Origin: Plasmopara viticola
Taxonomy: Eukaryota > Oomycota > Peronosporomycetes > Peronosporales > Peronosporaceae
Assembly (NCBI GenBank): GCA_001695595.3
Contig: MBPM02000026.1
Coordinates: forward strand, 744,001 to 808,000
Reading direction: 5' to 3'
DNA: 64,000 nt
The notes under the pieces were generated by a model that saw nothing but the letters and a program-made list of their open reading frames with translations, ran no database searches and was not told where the DNA came from. This document shows positions 57,316 through 64,000 of this stretch, one piece after another; position 1 is the stretch's first letter, and each line of letters opens with the position of its first letter. Made by a program: the position numbers and the translations under genes.

Positions 57316-58188
57316 TTATGTATAGGTCCCCATCAGCGTGATACTCGGGAAAAAGTATGAAGGCTCGTTTGTCTGCGCAGCATACGTTCGAGATAAAAAG
57401 CAGGTGACATAATACACAGGATATGCAGATAAGTGCATACCTGCTCGTCCAGCCACGTCATGCCTTCTCGGAGCAGTACGTTCAGCGCCAGCATACTGCG
57501 CTTTTTATCCCATTGCAGCTCACGCGCCAAAATACTGACGTTCACCATACCGCCGGTTGTCTGCGCCATCGCCAGGATCGTCGAGTGGTCTTGACTCAGT
57601 ACTACTGGCACTGTTACAATCTATATCACTATTAATCAGCTCAGTTGCCCCCCGATCCAGTCTTAAAGCAGCTATAAAGCTCACCATCGTTCTCTGTTCC
57701 ATATCGATCAGCTGAAATCCCTCTCCGAGCACGCTAAGTTTTTGCACCGCCCGCTTCACATCATCATCAGTCACCGTCTGCATTCCCGCTCCTCGCTTTT
57801 TCTCCAGAAGGCGCAGCAGATCGCTCATGCCAATTAGTCCACCGTTTTTGGAGCGCGTGATGATGCACACTTCGATGATCTGCACCGCGAGTTCATAATA
57901 GAAATCGCCCACATCCAGCAGCTCCGACCAAAACCCCTTTTTGGAAGCAAGTGGATCTACACCGATTTTGGCGCACATGACCTGGAACTTGCGACGGAAG
58001 TCTGGATCCTTTTTAATGTTGCTCTTGTATTTGGTGGCGAACGCCTGCAAATTCGTGCGGAAAAGCTCCAGCTGCGATGACACGTGCGACAAGTTTGCCT
58101 CTATAAGCTGTTCACCTACATCTGAAAATTGCTTCGCCTGCTCCTGTTTCTTGCGCACGGCGCCAATGCCCACGCCGCGCCGTCGCAT
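57316..58188 (-). CDS. SNF8: ESCRT-II subunit SNF8 (VPS22/EAP30)
   Basis: Three exons, 58,188-57,685, 57,620-57,441 and 57,372-57,316, with introns of 64 and 68 bases. 246 residues (human 258). It opens with MRRRGVGIGAV as SNF8 does and keeps FRRKFQVMCAKIGVDPLAS, KGFWSELLDVGDFYYELAVQ and the winged-helix parts (GGLIGMSDLL; VLSQDHSTILAMAQ; LLREGMTWLDEQ). Among several candidate acceptors for intron 1, only the one at 57,621 restores the conserved VPVVLSQDHST. It forms the ESCRT-II complex with VPS25 and VPS36 on endosomes. It is divergent from SAR1, with 317 bases between starts. Confidence 0.95.
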
Positions 58189-58431
58189 CTTATCGAAAAG
58201 TTTGGTACTTTACCTAAAGAATCGTTTATCAGTAAATATAGAGATCAGGACTTTCGACGAATAGTTTCCTGTTTCGTGTCCGATTTTGGCAATCATATTG
58301 GTCAAAACCTTTGCAAAACTTCGGTGGCGGTAGTGTAGATTTAAATCTTACCAAGGACTTGTATGAGAAAGAAGCTTTCACCACCGGATACACTCCTCTT
58401 AGACCGATCCCACTGTTTCTTCTTCATTTGT

Positions 58432-58443
58432 TCATTCATTTCG
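58432..58443 (+). promoter_or_regulatory. Initiator-like element, SAR1 gene
   Basis: TCATTCATTTCG resembles the oomycete initiator with a following GCGGTTTGCGG box, about 65-75 bases before the SAR1 ATG. Confidence 0.35.
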
Positions 58444-58505
58444 CGGTTTGCGGTCATCGTCCCAAAGTGGAAACTTGTTCTCAGCCGCAAAGCTCCCCCG
58501 CCGCC

Positions 58506-59218
58506 ATGTTTATATTTGACTGGTTTTACGACGTGCTTGGATACCTGGGTACGTACGAAAGATAACGGATCTGTCTGTGGACCGCGAGGTCGAGCCCGAT
58601 ACTACTTTGTCGTTTCGGTACAAATCTTAGCTTAATAACCAGATGGGTGACATTTTTGCAATACTATGCGATGTATTATTTTTAGGTCTCTACCACAAGA
58701 ACGCTAAAATCTTGTTCTTGGGCTTGGACAATGCAGGAAAGACGACCCTTCTACACATGCTTAAAGACGACCGTGTAGCTGTTCATGAGCCCACGCTTCA
58801 CCCTAACTCGGAGGAATTGATTATTGGTAAGCTGCGTCTTCGCACTTTTGACTTGGGCGGTCACGAAACTGCTCGTCGGCTCTGGAGAGACTACTTCGCT
58901 ACAGTTGACGGAGTGGTCTTTGTTGTGGACGCACTGGACCGTGAGCGCTTCCCCGAGTCAAAGCGTGAGCTTGACACGCTGCTGGGCTACGATGAGCTGG
59001 CAAATGTGCCTTTCCTTGTGCTGGGCAACAAGATCGACGTACCACGCGCCGCGTCCGAGGATGAGCTGCGCAGCTCTTTGGGTTTGTATGAAACCTATGG
59101 CAAGGAAGCACGCAGCGACAAGGACGCTAGTATTCGCCCCATCGAGTTGTACATGTGCTCAGTAGTGCGTCGGATGGGATACGCTGACGGCTTTCGCTGG
59201 ATGGCCCAGTTTTTGTAG
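58506..59218 (+). CDS. SAR1: Small GTPase SAR1
   Basis: Two exons, 58,506-58,548 and 58,686-59,218, with a 137-base intron (GTACGT ... TTTTTAG), the longest in this window. The joined product has 191 residues and begins [20 protein letters not shown], the conserved SAR1 membrane-binding start. An ATG within the intron (58,643) would give a false N-terminus. GTP-binding motifs: GLDNAGKTT, switch I threonine in [27 protein letters not shown] and [12 protein letters not shown]1 starts COPII coat assembly at ER exit sites. No oddities. Confidence 0.96.
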
Positions 59219-59320
59219 GTCATCGTTGGGGAAATTGTCGCTCTTGTGCAGCGACTATTAAGAATAACTACGTAGTACGATCTTTGCTGACGCGACTGTA
59301 AAGTAAATCTTTCTCATAGT

Positions 59321-59334
59321 CCTCACTTCAATGA
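59321..59334 (+). promoter_or_regulatory. Initiator-like element, CWC2 gene
   Basis: CCTCACTTCAATGA contains TCACTTC (TCAYTYY), 46-52 bases before the ATG at 59,375. Confidence 0.35.
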
Positions 59335-59374
59335 CCAAAAATTATATTATTTAAGACAGCATAAATTTTCCAAT

Positions 59375-60712
59375 ATGAACGTTGCTAAGGACGACGTCGG
59401 GCTGGCACGCAAAGTTACCGCCGTGGGAACGCTGGGCGAAGTCGGGGCCGCCTACGCCGTATATGAGAAGAACTGGATCTGTTCCGACTGCAATCACGAG
59501 AATTATGCGCGTTCCAAGCGCTGCTTCCGATGCCGTGCACCTAAAGTGGAGCGGTTTGATGCTTTGGTGGTGCACAGTGAGGCTGACGCGCATTCGTGGC
59601 GAGAGGCGCTTGATCCCTTGTCAAATAAAATCTATTACTATAATACTCTGACGAACGCAACACAATGGGAGCGACCGACTGAAATGGGCGCAGCGCCACA
59701 TGGCACAGGCTGGTTTGGCCGCGGCAAGGCCGGTGCAACCGAGAATGATCGTTACGAGCAGCTAAATGCAAAGTTTATGACGCGACCAGCTCGCACGCAA
59801 TTGGATGCAATGCCTACCGCCAACTCGCAGCTTGAAGGAGCCTACGAATACAATATCTGGTACGACAAGTACATCGGAGATCACTGGGATGACGCACGCG
59901 GTAAAGAGCCAGCGACTACGCGCTGCGTATTAGAGCGTGACGCTGGCAAGACCAAGGCGGATATTGTGAGCAAAGCCAACCGATATTTTTGCGTACACTT
60001 TGCGCGCGGTATGTGTGCCAGGGGAGCGGAGTGCAGCTACTACCACCGTCTACCGTCTGTGGCGGACGAGACGCGCCTCGGCATGATGCACGACTGCTTT
60101 GGCCGGGAACGTCATGCTACGGACCGAGATGATATGGCCGGTGTGGGCAATTTCACAAGAAATTCGCGGACATTGTACGTAGGGGGACTGAAGAGTACTA
60201 GTGGTCACGAAGCTTTAAAGCTGCAGGAAGATGCGTTGTGGAAACAGTTTGGTGAGTGGGGCGAGGTGGAGAACATTAATGTTATCAATCGTAAATCAAT
60301 TTGCTTTGTGCGGTATCGGCATCGCACCAGCGCCGAATTCGCCAAGGAAGCTATGGCCAATCAAACGCTGCAGAGTGACGAGGTGCTAAATGTGCGCTGG
60401 GCGTTTGATGATCCAAACCCTGTAGCAAAACAGGCGGGAGAGCGCTCGGACCGAGATGCAATTGTCGCAATGATGCAGGCTAAGGGTGCTGCTACAACAG
60501 AGGACACGGCTTTTGATTACCCAGAGAACTATCAGATGCCAGCCACTAAGCGACAACGAATTGATGGTGATACGTTGGCGTCTTATCCGAACACGGATAC
60601 GCAGTTTATTAGCGCTGGACATTCGACGAAAGCGACTGAAGAAGAGCTGATGGCCCAATTAAGCTATGCCGACCCCAACGGCGAAGTCATTTCGGAGGAA
60701 GATGACAAGTAG
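59375..60712 (+). CDS. CWC2: CWC2-type pre-mRNA splicing factor with RanBP2 finger and WW domain
   Basis: A single exon of 445 residues. Domains in order: RanBP2-type zinc finger at about residues 30-57 (NWICSDCNHENYARSKRCFR plus CRAP); WW domain at about 71-102 (SWREALDPLSNKIYYYN ... QWERP); the Torus part around 155-200; CCCH finger (FCVHFARGMCARGAECSYYH) near 205-225; and an RRM at about 265-345 (TLYVGGL; ICFVRYRHR) followed by WAFDDPNP. The Torus-CCCH-RRM unit is that of Cwc2/RBM22, which holds the U6 snRNA catalytic core in the spliceosome. The tail is acidic. The added N-terminal finger and WW domain are not in yeast Cwc2 or human RBM22. Confidence 0.88.
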   Translation: MNVAKDDVGLARKVTAVGTLGEVGAAYAVYEKNWICSDCNHENYARSKRCFRCRAPKVERFDALVVHSEADAHSWREALDPLSNKIYYYNTLTNATQWERPTEMGAAPHGTGWFGRGKAGATENDRYEQLNAKFMTRPARTQLDAMPTANSQLEGAYEYNIWYDKYIGDHWDDARGKEPATTRCVLERDAGKTKADIVSKANRYFCVHFARGMCARGAECSYYHRLPSVADETRLGMMHDCFGRERHATDRDDMAGVGNFTRNSRTLYVGGLKSTSGHEALKLQEDALWKQFGEWGEVENINVINRKSICFVRYRHRTSAEFAKEAMANQTLQSDEVLNVRWAFDDPNPVAKQAGERSDRDAIVAMMQAKGAATTEDTAFDYPENYQMPATKRQRIDGDTLASYPNTDTQFISAGHSTKATEEELMAQLSYADPNGEVISEEDDK

Positions 60713-61371
60713 ACTAATAAAGGTGATTACTGCCTCTACATCGCCACCTATCATCTTAGCGACGCTCTGAAGGTCTGCTAAGGTTCTACTGTAAGGCTCA
60801 CTGCAATATCGTGTTTATCCTTTTGTAAACATACATAGTCCGATGCATATTGGGGCAACCGTTGCCAAGCTTGATAAGGTAAGCGGCAGTGAAAAAAATC
60901 TTTGATAAATTGCTAGAAAGTGCTCTGGCATTTGAAACCCCAGGGAAATTAAAAAAATGTGATGGCTACCAAGTATGTTCTAAATGAGCTCATTGCATTT
61001 AGTATCAAATTTAAGCTTATAGTGCATTCTTGAGCCGTACGGATAAATAGGAAAGCCCCTTAGAGAGACATCAAACATGGCGACATGTTTCGCTTTGTCG
61101 ACAAGGTGGCTCACATTGACTAAGGCCATCACAATTTGGTCAAGTCCCATCAGACTTCGTTTAACACTCGCGTTATCAGCCTCAGGCCAATCAAATCTGC
61201 CGATGACGACGGTTACGTCACAATGAGCATTTTTCTCCAAGTAATGCAGTCAAGCGGCTATATTATTCACACGACAAATAACGCACATCATTAGTCTTTC
61301 TGTATTATTATTATATGGATTTATGCACCGTACATACATCCGGACATCGACTTGATTGATTTACCATCTAT
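60713..61371. other. Intergenic; one weak ORF
   Basis: The minus ORF at 61,240-60,980 (86 codons, NVSHLVDKAKHVAMFDVSL ...) reads somewhat like protein but has no recognisable domain. Nothing else is seen. Confidence 0.3.
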
Positions 61372-61383
61372 ATGACATGTCGA
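61372..61383. other. Target site duplication of the short LINE derivative
   Basis: ATGACATGTCGA is repeated exactly at 61,706-61,717. Confidence 0.85.
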
Positions 61384-61705
61384 TTCAGGGAAAAGGTTGG
61401 GGTGACGCCCTCCTTCCAAGCGCGGGGGCCAAATGCTTGCGCGCTTCGGGCAGGCGCTCTCGGGCATCTGCAGGTCTCTAACGAGTCTCACCCTCGACGC
61501 GACGGTCTCCAGCACCAGGGCGCCACCTGGGCTCTTACCAAGTCAGAGATAAACAAAATAATGGAAGACCCTCACGACCTTGGTGCTGGCTGCACTGCCC
61601 GCCGAATGAGACCCGACGTATGCGGACACCACTCTATGCCGTGGACTAGCCAGACTGAGCCTAGCACGTGCATAACTTGGCAACGCGATAACGTAATACA
61701 ATACA
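61384..61705 (+). mobile_element. Short LINE-derived non-autonomous element, copy 2
   Basis: 322 bases flanked by the perfect 12-base duplication ATGACATGTCGA, which fixes both ends. It has the same two internal deletions and the same filler (AAACAAAATA) as copy 1 at 34,981, and the same ends as the 1.14 kb element at 47,235. It ends in an (AATAC)n-like tail. The 116-residue ORF across it is a by-product of the deletions, not a gene. Confidence 0.85.
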
Positions 61706-61997
61706 ATGACATGTCGACATAATTTCTTTAAGAAGCATCCACCAATTTTTGACAATGCAGCTTGAGAATTGACCTGCAGCACTCCTGCTTCGACATCTTC
61801 GTGCAATAACGAGCTTTATTATGGTCGGATACACACTCCTCTTTTGAGAAAAGCTTGATCGTATTGCTTTTAAATCTGCTGACATTCGATCGATCTGATG
61901 TGACCATACAATTCTCCTAATCACAATTGCTACAAAATTGACAAGAAGAGTATCCAAATATCTTTCGAAAGGTCGCGTTGTGTTTAGTTGATCAGCG

Positions 61998-62435
61998 GTG
62001 CTGAATGATGCAGTAAACATTGTGCGCAGTATTTTTGCGATGCGGCACTTCCTCTGTGTTAATACCGCTCGGTTCGGCATGGTAGCCATATACATCAAAT
62101 GGTGTCAGACTCAAGTGCTAGCTTTAGAGTGCTGGACAAATGCGAACGGAACCAAGATCTGCTCAAATGACCCGACGGGACTTCGAGCAACGTGGTGGTT
62201 CTTCTTTGTGCTGCTTCTTTTCGTAAGCATTGCTTCCGGGTGTTTTGACGCAGATTGGTGGCCACAAAGTACAACACCGCAAGAATCTCGGGCAGCAGGC
62301 CTCGAAAGCGGATTGCTGGACGACGATAAAGGGCTGAGTGTGTCACTAATTCACCCATTATTAGGTGAGCACAGAGCAAATAACATGCAGCAACCCTTGA
62401 TTTCGAAGCCCGCGTATCGCTATTTAGATTCTTAG
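61998..62435 (+). CDS. Small single-pass membrane protein
   Basis: 145 residues from the first ATG; later ATGs at about 62,040 and 62,079 are possible starts. Residues about 38-55 form a cysteine-bearing polar stretch with a possible N-glycosylation site (NGT). One strong membrane segment follows (WWFFFVLLLFVSIASGCF), then a polar tail ending in YRYLDS. It is preceded by the short LINE insertion 290 bases upstream. No family recognised; the N-terminus may come from an unseen exon. Lies 224 bases upstream of the antiporter gene on the same strand. Confidence 0.5.
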   Translation: MLNDAVNIVRSIFAMRHFLCVNTARFGMVAIYIKWCQTQVLALECWTNANGTKICSNDPTGLRATWWFFFVLLLFVSIASGCFDADWWPQSTTPQESRAAGLESGLLDDDKGLSVSLIHPLLGEHRANNMQQPLISKPAYRYLDS

Positions 62436-62659
62436 CAGGGTAAATTCAAAGATATCATTTACGAAACGATCTTATAATCTGTAAATCTTGGTATACAAGG
62501 TGAAATTTGAAGCTGTTACTTTGTATACAATATACGCAGGGCGTTTGCCCTTTAATTTTATCCATTAAATTCGGAATGGTGTACTTTAAAGCCTACTTTT
62601 CACGTTTTAAAAAGCTGAGACCATTGATATTTGATTAACAGTCTGTCTAAAAAGGCTCC

Positions 62660-64000
62660 ATGGTGTGCTCTCGGAATGACAGCGCGCTGGTGGTCTTGTC
62701 GCTGCTTGTCCTAGGACTCACTTTTTGTCCCCACCGACATGTTGTAGCTCAGATCGACGTCTTGTCCGACCATGAAAGTCCGGTTCTAGTGTCTTTAGCA
62801 CCCAGTAGGCCGTCGAACGCGGCGCCCGAGTCCTCGTTCACAACTTTCGCACCGACATTGGTATCTTTAACTGCCCCGCATGCACATTTGAGTCTCATGA
62901 GCAGTGATCACGGATCTCTTGACATGGTCAATATTGAAATAAGCGCTGCTGACGTGTCGATCGAGCAGGTTGAAGAGCATCTTCATATTGTCCACCAGCT
63001 CGAGCGCTCCGTGGACAAAAGTCTGGATTACATGAAAGTAGGCGGTCAATCCGCTAAATCCACTTCAGTTATGATCTTAGAAAGACAACACGTTAGAGAT
63101 GAGCTTTTATTAATACAGAAAAACCTCGAGAGACTTGCTTTGGGTCTCAATGGAACGCTTTTGGAACTTGAACACGTTGAGCAAGAGGAAGAAATGCAAT
63201 CAAAGAAGCTTCAAGAAGTGCTAAGTAATCAAGCAGATGAAAAACGAGAGCAAAAACTTGAAAAAGATGGCTTCCAAGAAGTAGATTACGAAACGGGACA
63301 CTTAAAAAATACCACGGGATTAAATGCAGAGCAGTTAAAGAAACTAGAAGCTGTGGAAAAGAAGGCAGACCCAGCCGTGTTACACTACGATATGGAACTC
63401 TTGGCGCAAGTGGCCGTGCTGCTTGGGGTATCGGCCATCGGAGGAATTATTGCCACCTATTTTAATATCCCTCCTCATGCAGGTTATGTCTTGGGTGGAG
63501 CTTTGGTTGGACCGTCGTGTTTGGGTGTCGTGAGTTTATACAAGGAAGTCGAGACCATTTCGCTCTTCGGTTCAGTGTTTCTGCTCTTTGGCCACGGAGC
63601 TTCATACTCGCCGCAACAGCCTGAAAATATCTTGCGAAAATATTTTGTTGGTGGCATGGCGTATATTCTGTCGACCGTGCTGCTAGTTGCAATTGTAGCA
63701 GTTTACATTGGATGGACAAATTCTTTCGTTGAAGGACTGAGTATTGGTCTCGGTGTATGCTTTTCGACTACTGCACCGCTTTATGAGCACATTCGAGAGA
63801 ATCGGATCCAAGATTCTTCTTTTGGCCGGGTAAAAGGACAAATGACGTAGTTTCGACACTGCTTGGACTAATGCTAACGGGTATATTGTATTGTGTTGTA
63901 TTGTATTCTATTGTAGACCGTGACTTCAATTATTGCAATACAAGATTTACTCATGAGCTTTGCTCTTGGCACTCCTGAGTGGTTTTCCGTACGATCCGTT
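62660..64000 (+). CDS. TMCO3/KEA-like cation/proton antiporter, 5' part
   Basis: Exon 1 is 62,660-63,829 and exon 2 begins at 63,917, running past the window end; the 87-base intron has GTAAAA and TTGTAG ends. The N-terminus is a signal peptide (ALVVLSLLVLGLTFC). A long luminal region follows, with coiled coil at about residues 85-235 (EQVEEHLHIVHQLERSVDKS; LEHVEQEEEMQSKKLQEVL). Then comes the CPA2 antiporter fold (MELLAQVAVLLGVSAIGG, GYVLGGALVGPSCLG, LLFGHG, CFSTTAPLYEHIREN). Signal peptide, coiled coil and CPA2 domain in that order match TMCO3 and plant KEA4-6, which exchange K+ or Na+ for H+ in the endomembrane system. The C-terminal half is not in the window. The intron holds a TATTG-type microsatellite. 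Confidence 0.85.

Noticed and set aside
58643..58688. ATG at 58,643 as the SAR1 start
   Set aside because: It lies inside the intron; the upstream exon gives the conserved MFIFDWFY start and joins in frame.
61372..61722. 116-codon ORF spanning the short LINE derivative
   Set aside because: It runs across the target duplication, both deletion junctions and the tail, so it cannot be an ancestral coding frame.
63870..63915. TATTG repeats in the antiporter intron as a tail of an inverted LINE derivative
   Set aside because: The adjoining sequence does not match the element body; a simple repeat is enough to explain it.
1..64000. tRNA, rRNA, CRISPR arrays
   Set aside because: I looked for B-box-like GGTTCGANTCC with a matching A box and for regularly spaced direct repeats and found none. 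A covariance-model scan would be needed to exclude snRNA or tRNA genes.

Overview
The window looks like nuclear DNA of an oomycete (Phytophthora or downy-mildew type). The reasons are: short GT-AG introns of about 54-137 bases; recognisable eukaryotic genes for SAR1, SNF8/VPS22, PLK4, CWC2, a ZMAT5-like zinc finger, a PTGR3-like reductase and an acyltransferase; sequences fitting the oomycete initiator (TCATTYYNCAWTT) just upstream of several start codons; and a group of kinases with HRD(L/M)SLEN catalytic loops that I associate with oomycetes. The species cannot be fixed from this sequence.

Layout. 1-9,600 is accessory DNA. It holds a decayed multi-exon gene, three diverged copies of one repeat family, and a complete but broken Ty1/copia retrotransposon with 141/145-base LTRs and a TGAAG target duplication. 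9,600-21,690 is gene-poor and scattered with stop-ridden coding relics. 21,690-34,520 is gene-rich: two HRDLSLEN kinases flank a cysteine-rich single-pass membrane protein. Next comes a tight head-to-tail minus-strand block: coiled-coil protein, sperm-tail PG-rich repeat protein, PLK4-like kinase, an unidentified acidic protein and a DUF4605/FAM241-like membrane protein. A PTGR3-like reductase is divergent from the block. 34,520-43,960 is gene-poor again, with a short LINE-derived element and local tandem duplications. 43,960-46,530 carries a three-exon acyltransferase and an EF-hand protein. 46,530-54,880 is gene-poor, with a LINE deletion derivative next to a Mutator-like transposase relic. 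54,880-64,000 is gene-rich: a third HRDMSLEN kinase, ZMAT5-like, SNF8, SAR1, CWC2, another short LINE derivative, a small membrane protein and the 5' part of a TMCO3/KEA-type cation/proton antiporter that runs off the end.

The genes fall into known housekeeping modules: membrane traffic (SAR1 for COPII, SNF8 for ESCRT-II), splicing (CWC2, ZMAT5-like), and a probable centriole/flagellum neighbourhood (PLK4, PG-rich repeat protein, coiled-coil protein with possible centrin-binding segments). The latter would suit a zoospore-forming lineage. The window alternates compact gene blocks with repeat-rich, relic-rich stretches.

The most notable items are a family of internally deleted LINE derivatives (one about 1.14 kb, two about 0.32 kb that share both deletion junctions) with 12-base target duplications; three kinases that share a lost catalytic-loop lysine and a degenerate glycine loop; a CWC2 protein carrying an added RanBP2 zinc finger and WW domain; and a block of unidentified, possibly foreign, coding relics at 10.6-17.4 kb. 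Exon coordinates were worked out by eye and all multi-exon models given keep frame.
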